Of a DNA stretch of 64,000 bases, positions 50,211 through 61,083 are shown one piece after another. Source of the stretch: Verrucomicrobiota bacterium (GTDB taxonomy: Bacteria; Verrucomicrobiota; Verrucomicrobiia; Limisphaerales; J093); NCBI GenBank assembly GCA_027493615.1, contig JAOSKK010000037.1, positions 190,514 through 254,513 of the forward strand, in the 5' to 3' direction. Each line of letters starts with the position of its first letter. Position 1 is the first letter of the stretch. The notes under the pieces were generated by a model. That model did no database searches. It saw nothing but the letters and a program-made list of their open reading frames with translations, and was not told the DNA's origin. Both the position numbers and the translations under genes were made by a program.

Positions 50211-51357
50211 GTGGATTCGCAACCGGACCTGTTTCGCTCTACCCCGCCGCCAGCCCCCAAAACGGAGGCCCCCAGCCTCTGATCCCGGTGCCGGCCCGGG
50301 CCAAGACCGGCCTGAGCCGGCTCCAGCAGACGTTCAACCGGTTGGTGCGCCAAGTCGAGACGCTCGAGCGGAACATCGAGCGCGCCACCGGCGAATGGAA
50401 TCACTGGCTGGAATACTACGCCACTCGACTCCACCCCTCGAAAGCCAGATCGCCAAGGCCCGCAAGGACGTGGTCCGCCTGCTGCTTCTCTTCCTGGGCA
50501 AGCACCAAAAACTCACCCCCGCCCAGCGCCGCGACCTCCGGGCCATTCTCCGCGACCAACTCCAGGCCATCCTGGATGCCGACGGGGAGTGGAGCGACGA
50601 CGACCTCGAACGCGCTTACCACGACCTCGCCTCTTCCGCGCCCCCGGATCTGCGGGACGTTCTCTTCGCCGCGATGCGAGACGAACTGGCGAGCTTCGTG
50701 CAGCAAGCCGGGTTGGACGTCGACCTATCGGACCTCCACAGCCGCATGTCCTCCGCCGACGTGTACCGCAAGCTGGGCGAGATCGCGGACCAACTCGAGG
50801 ACGCCACACCACCGCAGCCACGGAAGCAGAACGCTCGTCAGATCGCTCGCGAGCAGCGCGAGCGCGAAGCCGAGGAGCTCCGGGCCAAACACCTCGGCAC
50901 GCTGTATCGTCAGCTTGCCAAACTGCTCCATCCCGACCTCGAGCAAGACCCGGCCCGGCGGCAGGAAAAGGAGGCCGCCATGAAGGAATTGACCACGGCT
51001 TACCGGGCCAACGACCTCCACGCCCTCTTGCGGATGGAGATCCAGTTCATCAGCCGTGAACAGGCCGACGCCGCGCGCTTGAGCGACCGCAAGCTCTCGC
51101 TCTATGTCTCCGTCCTCCGGGAACAGGTCGCGAGTCTCAAAGAGACGCTGCATTCCCTCGGCCACCACCCGCGCTACAGCCCGCTGCGGCGGTATCTCTC
51201 CCCCTTCGAGGCCCGCCCTCACTTCAACGGGCCCGCCACGCTCCAGCGACTCCGCGTCATCCTTCTCACCCTGGAGGCCTCGCTGGCCCGCCTGCGGGGC
51301 CCGGACGCCCGCGCCGAGGTGGTGTCTGTCATCCAGGATTACCGCCGGCACGGATGA
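50211..51357 (+). CDS. J-domain-like protein (one frameshift)
   Basis: GTG at 50211, preceded by AGGGGG, gives MDSQPDLFRSTPPPAPKTEA. The frame changes at about 50282 (SLLIPVPARAKTGLSRLQQT) and again near 50440, before LESQIAKARKDVVRLLLLFL. A long helical protein with a late J-like helix pair LYRQLAKLLHPDLEQDPARR, QEKEAAMKELTTAYRANDLH: the HPD motif is present as in DnaJ. Such large J-like proteins exist in several phyla with unknown clients; an Hsp70 co-chaperone role is inferred from HPD. Ends at 51357. Confidence 0.68.
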
Positions 51358-51445
51358 TCGTGCAACGCCTTACCGCGCCGGACGATGTCGTCGTCCACGA
51401 ACCGACCTATCGGCCGATGGTCGAGACCAACTTCTGATCGCCGCG

Positions 51446-51515
51446 GTAGGCGCCGACGTGAGGAGGCGTTCTGGGCCAAGAGCGATATCCTCCGCCTCCT
51501 GACGTCGGCGCCTAC
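51446..51515. repeat. Long intergenic hairpin, 23-bp arms
   Basis: GTAGGCGCCGACGTGAGGAG GCG (51446-51468) pairs with 51493-51515 with a single mismatch around a 24-nt loop. The rest of the 51358-51630 gap contains no convincing gene. It may terminate the J-like gene or be one more interspersed repeat. Confidence 0.75.
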
Positions 51516-51630
51516 AGTCGGTCGCGGCTTCGTGCGGGGTAGTATCCGGGCTAGCTGAGGTCGCGGAGGAGTCCCGGTGCAAGCAATCCGGGCTTGCGCG
51601 ACCGGCGGGCGGGCGTTACTGGCATCGGGC

Positions 51631-54160
51631 ATGACCTCTCCTTCCACGGCGGCCGCCGTTCCGCCCGCGCACGTCCCGGACGCCGCGGGCTCCTGCCACC
51701 GGCTCCGGAGCCGGCTTTCCGTCGCCTTCTTCGCGGCCATGTTCAACCTGTCCCCCGTCCAAGCGGCGGCGCCCCCGCCCTGCCGGGCACAACCCTGCTG
51801 ACGGTGGCCGCCGAACGCGACCTGGCCGCCGACATGGTCCATGGCATCAGCCGATATCTCGACCGCGAACGGGACGCCCTCCCGGCGCAACGGGCAGCCC
51901 GCGCGAAGCGGACGGCGGTGGAGCTGCAGGCACAAGCCGCCACTGCTCCCTCAGAACCCGTGGGCAACCTCTGGTTGGACCGACTGTTGGCGGAGGCCAC
52001 GACCCATCGCGCCCGGCTCCAACACATCCTGGGCATCCGCGATCCGCGTGAGCCCGTCCAGATGCGGTTGGTGGCGACGGTACCGGGTCCACGCGCTGCC
52101 AACGCTGCGGCGGCGAATCCGGGCGAGGTGGGACGTGGCCCGGGCTATCGCATCCTGGCGGTGGCGTGGAACGTCTTTCGCGGTGTGGAGGGCGAAGGAC
52201 TCCTGCTGGTGCCCGACAGCCCGCCCCGCGCGGATGTCCTCGCGCTGCCGGACTGCGACTGGACGCCCGAGCAACTGGTGGGCCTGCAGACTGGCCTTCC
52301 TGCCGAAGGACAGTTCGCCCGCCGGCTGGCTGAAAACGGGTGCCGCGTGCTGGTGCCCGCGCTGATTGACCGGGGCGACCGTTTCGCCGGCAACCCCGGC
52401 GTGCGCCAGGTCAAACACAGCCAGCGCGAAACCCTTTGGCGCGCGGCGTATCAGATGGGGCGGACGCTTGCCGGGTACGAGATCCAGAAGGTCCTGGCAG
52501 CCGCGGACTGGCTCGAAGCCACACGCCAGGGACGGGCGGAACCGGACAACCTGACGGACTGGCTGCGGTTGCGCGCCACAGCTCCGGAGGACCTGCAAAG
52601 CCTCGGACTGGTCGGCTACGGCGAGGGCGGCATGATCGCCCTGTACGCGGCCGCGCTCGACGAGCGTTTCCGCAGCACGGTGGTGAGCGGTTACTTCGGA
52701 CCGCGCGAGCGGTTGGCTGAGGAACCGATCTACCGGAACGTATGGTCGCTCCTCCGCGACTTCGGCGATGCCGAGATCGCCCAACTCATCTTGCCCCGCG
52801 GCTTATGGATCGAGCACGGACGATACCCGGAGGTCACGCACTCGGACCAGCACGGGGGGGCGCCCGGCCGGCTCTCGCGCCCCACCGCGGCCGCCGTGCG
52901 GGCCGAGGTCGAACGGACCCGTTTCGGCGACAGCCCGCCGGACTTCCTCGACGTGGGTCCCGACGCGGTGGGTGATTGGGCGACGCTCACGCGGTTCTGC
53001 CTTGAGCTGCAGCCGCACGGCGAGGCCCTGCCCCAAACGCTGGGGAAGCCCCCCGCGCCACCGCCGCTCTGCCGGATCCGGCCGCCCGGACCTTGCGCCA
53101 GTATCGCCAAATCCTCGAAGACACCCAGCACTTGATGCGCGAGGCCGAATACACCCGGCGCGAGTTCTGGCGTCGGGCCGACCTCAAGACCGCGGCGGGG
53201 TTCACAAACTCCGCGACCTGGTACCGCGACTACTTCGCCCGCGAGATCGTCGGTCGGATCCCGCCCGCCTCGCTGCCAGCGAACCCGCGCAGCCGGCTGC
53301 TGTACGAGACCAACGGCGTGCGGGGCTACGAGGTGGTGTTGGACGTGCATCCCGACGTGTTTGCCTACGGGATCCTGTGCGTGCCGGTGACCGCGACCGC
53401 GCTGCCGGACGCGGCCGCGGGCCGACCGGCGGAGCGCCGACCGGTCGTCGTCTGCCAACACGGCCTCGAAGGCCGGCCGCGCGACGTCGCCCATCCGGAC
53501 GTCCAGAACAACGCCTATCACCGGTATGCGTTCCGGCTGGCCGAACGCGGGTTCGTCACCTTCGCCCCCCAAAACCCGTACATCGGCGGGACCCGGTTCC
53601 GGCAGGTCCTGCGGCAGGCGCAACCCCTCGGCCTGACGCTGTGGTCCTTCATGGTGCGGCAGCACGAGGTGATCACGGGCTGGCTGGCCTCGCTCGACTT
53701 TGTCGATCCGGAGCGCATCGCGTTCTACGGCCTGAGCTATGGCGGGAAGACGGCCATGCGGGTCCCGGTGCTGGTGGACCGGTATTGCCTCAGCATTTGT
53801 TCCGCGGACTACAACGAGTGGATCTGGAAGAACGTCTCTGCCCGCGCGCCATACTCCTACCTGTGGACCATCGAATACGACATGCCGGAGTTCGATCTCG
53901 GCAACACCTTCAACTACGCCGAGCTGAGCTGGCTGATCTTCCCGCGACCCTTCATGGTCGAGCGCGGGCACGACGACGGGGTGGCGCCCGACGAATGGGT
54001 GGCCTACGAGTTCGCGAAGACACGCCGGCACTACGTGAAGCTCGGCTTCGGAGATCGGGCCGCGATCGAGTTCTTCGACGGGCCCCACTCGATTCACGGC
54101 GTGGGCACGTTTGAGTTTCTGGCGCGGACGCTGAACTGGCCGGCCGGCGCGCCGCGCTAA
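51631..54160 (+). CDS. Tandem alpha/beta hydrolase, first domain lacking its nucleophile (two frameshifts)
   Basis: ATG at 51631, signal peptide LSVAFFAAMFNLSPVQAAAP; a frame change near 51780 leads into LPGTTLLTVAAERDLAADMV. The first hydrolase-like domain has the elbow LGLVGYGEGGMIALYAAALD, where the usual G-x-S-x-G Ser is Gly, so it is probably non-catalytic. A second frame change near 53085 leads to domain two with HVDP-type strands, VVVCQHGLEGRPRD, the intact elbow FYGLSYGGKTAM and a His in DGPHSIHGVGTF. Acetyl-xylan-esterase/dienelactone-hydrolase-like. Total ~843 residues. Convergent with the CBM48 gene (2-bp gap). Confidence 0.78.
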
Positions 54161-54161
54161 C

Positions 54162-54452
54162 TCAACTCACCGCCACCAGCGAAACGCGCCGCCCCTGATC
54201 GTCGCGCGTCGCTCCCATGGCGCGCGGGTCGGTGGTGAGGTGACCATCCACGAGAAAAGCGTACCGGTGATGTCCGTGGCGGAGCTCGGCCACCAGGAAC
54301 CAGCCGCCGTCGGCCATCCGCTGCATGGGATGCGTGGTCGGGTTCCACTCGTTGAAGTCGCCCACCAGACTGACGGACTCGGCCTGGGGGGCGTGGCACA
54401 CAAAGTTGACACCTCGCAGGTTCCGGTGGGCACTGTAGCGGTCGCGGTTCAT
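54162..54452 (-). CDS. CBM48 / isoamylase N-domain-like glycogen-binding protein
   Basis: Intact, 96 residues. VNFVCHAPQAESVSLVGDFN, EWNPTTHPMQRM, DGGWFLVAELRHGHHRYAFL, VDGHLTTDPRA is the CBM48/AMPK-beta glycogen-binding pattern (F...AP.A..V.L.GDFN.W......M....G.W......G...Y.F..DG). Stand-alone CBM48 proteins are frequent in Verrucomicrobia and may sense or bind glycogen in the cytoplasm. ATG at 54452; no signal peptide. Confidence 0.88.
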   Translation of the reverse strand: MNRDRYSAHRNLRGVNFVCHAPQAESVSLVGDFNEWNPTTHPMQRMADGGWFLVAELRHGHHRYAFLVDGHLTTDPRAMGATRDDQGRRVSLVAVS

Positions 54453-54539
54453 CAGTGGTGGATGGGGAATCGGGTCGAGCGCGCGTGGCCGGGCCGGCTA
54501 ATGCATGTGGCGTGCACAACGCCCGGTCCAGCGCCGGGC

Positions 54540-55472
54540 TCAGGACAACAGGTTCTCGAGAAGGATGAGGGCGGCGCGGCGGACCTGCTCGGACTGGGTC
54601 TCCAGCCGGCGGTAGCGCTCGGCCCAGTCCGCCTGCTCGGTGTGCAACTCGCGCCACACGCTCTTGAGGACGCGTTCGGTACGTTCGACCTGCTGGACGG
54701 CGGAAGCGAAGGATTCGCGCCCCTCCTCCAGATCCGAGATGTTTCCGACGGAAAACCGCGTGATGCGCTTCCCGGTCTGGACCGCCCGCAGGAGGACGAC
54801 CACCGTCTGCTCGTAGGCATACCAGCGTCGGTGGAGCATCTCGCCCAGGAACGCATGACGGATGGCAAAGAACTCCGAGCGCGGCCGTTCGGTGTACTGC
54901 CGGATCTCCCGCCCTTCGTTCGGGAACCAGTTGTACAGCAGCGCGAAGGTCCCGTGCGTGTCGATCAACTGCTTCGGGTTGTTGTGGTCGGCCTCGATCT
55001 CGCCGATGCAGATGTCCTGACCCAGTTCGACACAGATCTCGGGCAGATCATGCAGCCGGCTCAGCACCTCCTGTCCCACCGGGCTCCCGTAATTGAAGTC
55101 GCCGGGGATCAGCCAGTAGACGTCGTCGGGACCGCCCTGCTCGTAAGCCCGGCCCAGTCCGGCGTACCACATCTGACACGTGTCCACACACCAGGCATCG
55201 AGCACGTCCGAACACCGCGCCACGGTGTCCCGGCGGAACGTCTCGAAGCGGGCATGTCCCTGCAGGCTGGCATGGGTCTTCCGATCCATCACGGTGATGG
55301 GTCGGGCATAGGTCTCCCGTTGCGCGTCCAGTCGCGCGATCAGGCCATAGAGCGTCTCGAGATCCCCGTAATCCTCCGGCGGACGGAACGGGTAAACGAC
55401 CACGGGATGAATCCGACGCTCGGCCCCACCGGCGGCCGGCGGTGTGACCCTGGCGGCTTGGTTCTTTTTCAC
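54540..55472 (-). CDS. Conserved-looking protein of unknown function
   Basis: About 310 residues, intact. GTG at 55472 with GGAAAG upstream is the best start; the frame is open to 55571. Visible blocks: HPVVVYPFRPPEDYGDLETL, ARPITVMDRKTHASLQGHAR, DVYWLIPGDFNYGSPVGQEV, GQDICIGEIEADHNNPKQLI, YNWFPNEGREIRQYTERPRS. The C-terminal third is a long helical, possibly coiled-coil region (ESFASAVQQVERTERVLKSV). Cytoplasmic, no membrane segment. I do not recognise the family. The GDFNYG and EIEADH acidic segments could bind metal or nucleotide-sugar, but this is a guess. Downstream of it on the same strand is the CBM48 gene. Confidence 0.7.
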   Translation of the reverse strand: MKKNQAARVTPPAAGGAERRIHPVVVYPFRPPEDYGDLETLYGLIARLDAQRETYARPITVMDRKTHASLQGHARFETFRRDTVARCSDVLDAWCVDTCQMWYAGLGRAYEQGGPDDVYWLIPGDFNYGSPVGQEVLSRLHDLPEICVELGQDICIGEIEADHNNPKQLIDTHGTFALLYNWFPNEGREIRQYTERPRSEFFAIRHAFLGEMLHRRWYAYEQTVVVLLRAVQTGKRITRFSVGNISDLEEGRESFASAVQQVERTERVLKSVWRELHTEQADWAERYRRLETQSEQVRRAALILLENLLS

Positions 55473-55620
55473 GGTGCAACTTTCCGGCACAACCGTCTGT
55501 CTCACCGACCCGCACACAACAACCCACGCCCTGGCTTCCGCCCTTGAGGACGCGGCCAGGCACAAAAGCAAAACCGGGAACCGCCGGATGGCCGCCCCCG
55601 GTTCGGAAACTCACGGGAAT

Positions 55621-55998
55621 TCAGTAACGCTCGCGCCGGCCCGAACCGCCACCGCCGCCGCCACCGCCGCCGCCACCGCCGCCGCCGCCACCGCCGTAGT
55701 CCCGACGGGGTCCGCGACGAAAGCCGCCGCCGCCGCCCGGAGGCCGCTCTTCCTTGGGCCGGGCGATGTTCACGGTCAGGGCCCGGTTGTCGAGCATGGC
55801 GCCGTTCAACGCCTGGATGGCCTTCTCGGCTTCCTCAGCCGTGCTCATCGTGACGAAGCCAAAGCCGCGCGGGCGGCCACTGACACGGTCCACCATCAGG
55901 TTGGCCTCCACCACCACGCCGTGCGCAGCAAAGGCGTCGTGCAGGTCATTCTCGGTGACGTTGTAGGACAGATTGCCCACAAACAGTTTGTTGTTCAT
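55621..55998 (-). CDS. Single-RRM RNA-binding protein with Gly-rich tail
   Basis: Intact, 125 residues. One RRM with RNP2 KLFVGNLSYNV and RNP1 RGFGFVTM, DALNGAM-type last helix and ALTVNIARPKEERP, then a tail of ~20 consecutive glycines bordered by Arg (RRDYGGGG...GSGRRERY). This is the bacterial Rbp/GRP-like cold-shock RNA chaperone layout. The Gly tract comes from a GCCGCC-rich repeat (55645-55700) that is prone to length change. The 55999-56291 gap upstream holds its promoter region, with no other gene visible. Confidence 0.93.
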   Translation of the reverse strand: MNNKLFVGNLSYNVTENDLHDAFAAHGVVVEANLMVDRVSGRPRGFGFVTMSTAEEAEKAIQALNGAMLDNRALTVNIARPKEERPPGGGGGFRRGPRRDYGGGGGGGGGGGGGGGGGSGRRERY

Positions 55999-56291
55999 CC
56001 GTGCTGAGCTGTCGTTGGGTTCAGACCGCTGATTCCAGTATGTTCCCGACCGTCGGGTTTCAAATCATCACTGAACGCTGTTCAACTGAAGATTCACCAT
56101 GCCGTGGAAGAGACAAGCTTGCCAAACGACGGTTTCGGATGCTGCGGATCAGCGGTCCGAAAGCAAGCCCGTTTTTCCCACCCGCCATCAGCGTCAGGGG
56201 TTGCTGTCCGCCTTCTCTGCGGCACAATGAATGGGTGTCCGCGGCGCGGCGTCGGTGTAGCCGTGGATCGCCACAAACCTGAATCCTACTC

Positions 56292-57709
56292 ATGAACGCC
56301 TTGTACCGTCTCAAGCCTCGCCGGTTCCTCCTGCTCCCCGGTCTCTTCCTCGCGGCCCTCACCACGCTGGCCGCCACCACCCCCAAACACCTGCTGGTGG
56401 TCACCGCCACCAAAGGCTTCCCGTCACAGCTCGATCCCCGTCGCGGAGAAGGTCCTCGCCCTGCTCGGCGCCGAATCCGGCACCTATACCGTCGACTACG
56501 TCCGCGGGGGACCCGAGGGCAAGGACGACGCCGAGGTGCGGGAGAAGATGGCCCCGGCCAGCCTCCAAAAGTACGACGGCGTCATCTTCGCCAACACCAC
56601 CGGGGACCTGGCCATCCCCGACAAGGAGTACTTCCTCAACTGGATCCGGTCGGGCAAGGCCTTTGTCGGCATGCACTCGTGCAGTGACACCTACCACGGC
56701 TATCCGGCCTTCCTGCAGATGCTGGGCGGCGAGTTCCTCACCCACCACGAACAGGTCAAGGTGGCCTGTATCAACGAAGATCCCAAGCACGCCGCCAACA
56801 TTCATCTTGGCAAGGATTACGTGGTGTTCGACGAGATCTACCTCTTCAAGAACTTCGACCGCGCCAATGTCCGCGGGCTGCTCAGCCTCGATCGCCACCC
56901 GAACAAGGGGCTACCCCGGCGACTTCCCCATCTCCTGGTGCAAGGAGTATGGCAAGGGCCGCGTCTTCTACACCGCGCTGGGCCACCGCGAGGATGTCTG
57001 GGATACCGAGTGGACCGATGGCCGCGGCAACCGCGCCAACTCCGCCGACGTGGCCAGGGCCTACCAGCAGCACATCCTCGGCGGCATCCAGTGGGCACTG
57101 GGCCTGGCTCCCGGTGAAGGCACCCCGCATCGCCTGACCTACGAGGTCAGCCCCGAGGAAGCCGCCCAGGGCTTCAGGCCCCTCTTCAACGGCGTAGACC
57201 TCACCGGCTGGCGGCTGCGCCAACCCGACGGCACCCCGAGTTGGAGCGCCCAAAACAGCATGCTCGTCAACACCGTCCCGGAGGGCGGGCACGGCACCGA
57301 CCTGGTGAGCACCGAGAAGTTCTGGAACTTCACGGTCCGCTTCGAATACATGGTGCCCAAGGGCGCCAATAGCGGCTTCTACCTCCGCGGCCGGCACGAG
57401 CTCCAGATCCTGGACGATGGCGACGCCACCACCCCCTCCATCACGAGCAACGGCTCCTTCTACAACCACACCGCCCCCGCCCAGATGGCGTCCAGGAAGG
57501 CCGGGGAATGGCAGACCGTCGAGGCCACCCTCGTCGGCAACAAGGCCACCGTCTTCTTGAACGGCATCAAGACCATGGACAACGTGACCATCGACCGCCC
57601 CACCGGCGGCGAACTCGACAACCGGGTCAACGAGCCGGGCCCCTTCTTCCTGCAGGGTGACCACGGCGCCGTCGCCTTCCGCAAACTCCGGGTCAAGGTC
57701 CTGCCGTGA
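56292..57709 (+). CDS. ThuA-like + DUF1080 (3-keto-glycoside hydrolase-like) secreted protein (two frameshifts)
   Basis: ATG at 56292, signal region RRFLLLPGLFLAALTTLAAT. N-terminal ThuA (glutamine-amidotransferase-like) domain: KHLLVVTATKGFRHSSIPVA, EKVLALLG, YDGVIFANTTGDL, GKAFVGMHSCSDTYHGYPAF, YGKGRVFYTALGHREDVW. C-terminal DUF1080 lectin-like domain: FRPLFNGVDLTGWRLRQPDG, TEKFWNFTVRFEYMVPKGAN, SGFYLRGRHELQILDDG. Such fusions are typical of Planctomycetes/Verrucomicrobia; DUF1080 members hydrolyse 3-keto-glycosides. Frame changes near 56425 and 56910 are each explained by one extra base. Confidence 0.88.
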
Positions 57710-57758
57710 ACCCAGGTGGGTCGGCGCCCTCCCCCGTCCGACCCACGCCTCGCCCGAC

Positions 57759-58754
57759 TCAGCGGCGGCCGTTCCGCGCCGCGGCGAAGAAGGCCTCAAG
57801 ATTCGCCAGCGGCGTGGGCGGCGGCAGGTCGCAGCCGGAAGAGATCACGAAGTTGCGCCGCCCATCGGTGGCGGCCAGCAACTCCCGCGTGGCGATCGCT
57901 ACGGTCTCGGGCGTTCCTTGCACAAACACGCGGCTGGGATCCAGGTTGCCAGCCACCACGGTCGTGGCCGGCGCCTGTCCCAGCGCCCCGGGCAGATCCA
58001 TCGGCGCGCCGAAGTGCACGACCCGCGTCCCCGCCGCCAGCACCGCCGGGAGATGCACCAGCTTCGCCGCACAGTTGTGCAGGACGACCGTGAAGCCCGG
58101 CGCGTCCACGGCTGTCACAATCCGCTGCACGTAGGCCGAGGAGAACTCGGCCAGCGCCCGCGGGGACAAAAGGCCGGCGGTGGGTTCGGCCATGACGACA
58201 CCGTCCGCACCGGCCGCTCGAAAAGCGTGGGCCTGCGCGAGGAGAAACGCCGTTGCCTTGTCGGTCACGACATGGACCCACCCGGGATCCTCCACTGTCA
58301 AGCCCAACGCCTCGCTCACCCCGCAAAGCCGCGCCGCCAGCGAAAACGGCCCGATCATCCCGCCGAAGACAAACGGTTGCCCGGGCAACCCCCGGAGACG
58401 TCGCACGGTCTCCAGCGCCACTCCGGTTCGCCCCGCACCCACCGCGGGAACGGCCAGTCGCTCGGCGTCCTCGCGCGAGGTCACCCGGCGACCCACAACC
58501 GTGGGAACCTCGTTGTCACTGAGTTGAACTTCACTTCCGAAGGCTTCCGCCTCCGCGCTCAGGTCCATGGCCGAAAGCACGACCGGCAGTTGGAACCGGG
58601 CGTGGAGCGCGCCGACGACCGCCGCCTGGGTTTCCGCGTCGCACACCATCTGGCGGACCGTGGCGCCCGGCAGCAACGCGGTGCCCGGCGATGTCAGGAT
58701 GGGCAGCTCCAGGCGGTGCGATCGGGCAAGGGTGAAGGCAATGAAGTCACGCAT
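57759..58754 (-). CDS. MtaA/CmuA-like (URO-D fold) methyltransferase
   Basis: Intact, 331 residues. URO-D/MtaA barrel: PVVLSAMDLSAEAEAFGSEV, GGMIGPFSLAARLCG, DGVVMAEPTAGLLSPRALAE, FTVVLHNCAAKLVHL, VVAGNLDPSRVFVQG and SSGCDLPPPTPLANLEAFFA. The His-x-Cys (LHNC) and late Cys (SSGCD) are the zinc ligands of corrinoid-dependent MtaA/MtbA-type methyltransferases, so methyl transfer is more likely than decarboxylation. No corrinoid protein gene is adjacent. The following 58755-59081 stretch holds no gene I can support, only a CAGCCGACCA tandem near 59040. Confidence 0.84.
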   Translation of the reverse strand: MRDFIAFTLARSHRLELPILTSPGTALLPGATVRQMVCDAETQAAVVGALHARFQLPVVLSAMDLSAEAEAFGSEVQLSDNEVPTVVGRRVTSREDAERLAVPAVGAGRTGVALETVRRLRGLPGQPFVFGGMIGPFSLAARLCGVSEALGLTVEDPGWVHVVTDKATAFLLAQAHAFRAAGADGVVMAEPTAGLLSPRALAEFSSAYVQRIVTAVDAPGFTVVLHNCAAKLVHLPAVLAAGTRVVHFGAPMDLPGALGQAPATTVVAGNLDPSRVFVQGTPETVAIATRELLAATDGRRNFVISSGCDLPPPTPLANLEAFFAAARNGRR

Positions 58755-59081
58755 GACAGGCCGGGGGCCTTATCACAGGCGGCCCTCGTTGAGCAATGCG
58801 GATCTGCCCGCCAGCGCGGCTCGTCAGGACGCGTCCTTTCAGTCTCCCAGTCTTGGAACGTCCGCGGATCTGGCAAACACCAGCGCGTGGAGTCCTGCCC
58901 GCCCGCCACGGGCGGAACGGAAGTGCTGCGGTACGGTGCCCGCGTTGCACTTGCCCTCGGAACGGCGCCGGCGAGCGCGATGGGCTCGCAGCCTGGGTTG
59001 GTCGGCCAGGACCGCACGCCTCACCGCTTCCGCGGGTGGACAGCCGACCACAGCCGACCAGTCTCGATCAGGCGAAGGCCG

Positions 59082-61003
59082 TCACGACCCGGGCTTGAGC
59101 CCTGTGGCTCGCAGCACGGCGAAGGTGATCGCCGACGCCCTGAGTCCCCCGCGATAAACCCGTTGCGAGGCTCGCTGGAAGTGTTCGGGTCGGGCCTGCC
59201 ATGCATCCACAAATGTCTGCGGGTTGCGGTCCACCAGCGGGAACCAGGAGCTCTGCACGTGGACCATCACCCGATGCCCCCGCCGAAACGTGTGGCAGAC
59301 GTCCGGCATCTCCCACGCCACCCGTTCCACCCGGCCCGGCACGAACGGCTCCGGAAGTTCGAAGCTGTTCCGGAATCGGCCGCGCATCGGCTCCCCCCGC
59401 ACCAGTTGATGGTAGCCTCCCAGCCGCACGCCGGCCGGATTCGGTTCCGGATCCGGATACGCCGGCTCGTAGACGTCGATCAGTTTCACCACCCAGTCGG
59501 CATCGGTCCCTGACGTTGAAACGTGCAGCGTGACCGTGATCGGCCCCACGATCGTGAGGTCCTCCTCCAGCGGCGCGCTGGCATAGACCAGGACGTCCGG
59601 ACGCGACGCCGCGAACCGCTGGTCGTCCGTCATGTATTCGCGGGTCATGCCATTGGCAATGTTCGGGATGTACGGAACGGGTTTGGCAGGATCGCTCACA
59701 TACTCGTCGAACGCGTCTTCCCCCTCGCCGGGCGGTTCGTAGTCCAACCGGCCGGCGGCACGGAAGAACAAGGTCGCCGCGGTGCTCGACCGCGGTGGCC
59801 ATTGGTCAAAGCGACGCCACTGATGCGTGCCGGTCTCGAACACGAACGCCTCGGGCAGCGCCCAGTTGGTGTCGCCCTTCAGAAAGTGGCGGAAGAACGG
59901 CAACTCGATCTGCTCGCGGTAGAACTCAGCCGTCCTGGCCCGAAACGAAACGTGGCCCAGACGGTCCCCCTCATCCCTCCCCCCAGTCTCCGTGTGCCCA
60001 GGGCCCCATCACCAGCAGGTTGGTCAAACCCGGGTTCTGACGTTCGACCGCCCGGTAGGTCGCGAGCGTGCCGTACAGGTCCTCGGCGTCGTACCACCCA
60101 CCCACCGTCAGCACCGCACAACGGATGTTGCGCAGATGCGGCAGGACGTTGCGCGCCTGCCAGAAGTCGTCGTAGTTCGGGTGCGCCGCCAACTCGGACC
60201 AGTAAGGGACCCGCCCCTTGAAGTGCAGCGGCTCCGCGTTGGCGAGCGGTCCAAGTTCGAGAAAGAACGCGTAGCCGTCGGGGGTCTGATGATCGAAGGG
60301 ACGGGGGCGTTCACGTGTCGGGTGCTCAAGCGGCCACTCGAATTGGGCGAGGAAGTTGAAGGCGTGCGCGAGAAACAGCGCGCCGTTGTGCCGGAAATCA
60401 TCACCGCGGAACCAGTCCGCCACCGGCGCCTGGGGCGAGGCGGCGCGCAACGCCGGATGCGAGTCGATCATTCCCATCGACGTGTAGAAGCCGGGATACG
60501 AGATGCCGAACATTCCGACCCGACCGTTGTGGCCCGGGAGGTGGCGGACGAGCCAGTCGATGGTATCCCAGGCATCCGTGCTCTCGTCGGTGTCTTCTGG
60601 ACCGCGCTTCGCCGGCTGGAACGGTCGGACGTGAACGAACTCCCCTTCCGACGCCATGCGTCCCCGAACGTCCTGCTCGACGAGGATGAACCGGTCCTCG
60701 AGGAACCGCTGCACGGTGCCCACCGGCTCGCTGAAGGCGCTGCTCCCGTAGGGTCGCAGGCCGTAGGGCGTTCGCCGCAGGAGGATGGGGTAATGCTGGG
60801 TATCGTCTTTCGGCAGGAGCACGCGGGTGTGCAAACGAACCCCATCGCGCATCGGCACGCGGAACTCGTGTTTGGTATAGGCCGCTTCGACTCCGGCCCG
60901 GTCCAGGGTCCCCGCGGCGGCGGCGCCCGGACGCCCCCAGTGTGACAGCGGCGATCAGGAGCAGGGCAGTTCGGGCGGAGGGAAACGCGGTCGCCGTGTG
61001 CAT
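59082..61003 (-). CDS. CocE/NonD family secreted hydrolase (two frameshifts)
   Basis: Alpha/beta hydrolase of the X-Pro dipeptidyl-peptidase/cocaine-esterase group. ATG at 61003, signal region SARTALLLIAAVTLGASG. After a frame change near 60910: MRDGVRLHTRVLLPKDD, VEQDVRGRMASEGEF, the nucleophile elbow GMFGISYPGFY, SPQAPVADWF, LTVGGWYDAEDLYG (Asp), MGPWAHGDWGEG (His region). After a second change near 59975 (GGGGG run) the C-terminal jelly-roll follows: ELPFFRHFLKGD, DVLVYASAPLEEDLTIVGPI, FRRGHRVMVHVQSSWFPLVD. About 640 residues, as usual for the family. Substrate not inferable. Confidence 0.87.
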
Positions 61004-61083
61004 GGAGCGACCGTAGGCAGGGGACTGCGGCCCGTCAACGCCACCGATGGGGTCAGTCCCAGAAATCTGAACGCTACAACCTA

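Noticed and set aside
51353..51437. A 27-codon frame (VVVHEPTYRPMVETNF end) overlapping the J-like gene stop
   Set aside because: Too short to support, no signal or motif; noted only because of the ATGA-type overlap.
55640..55705. GCC-repeat tract as a microsatellite or CRISPR-like array
   Set aside because: It encodes the glycine tail of the RRM protein; no spacer structure.
57657..59513. A ~620-codon plus-strand open frame
   Set aside because: It runs opposite the MtaA-like and CocE-like genes; its translation is Arg/Pro/His-rich with no domain, as expected for an antisense shadow.
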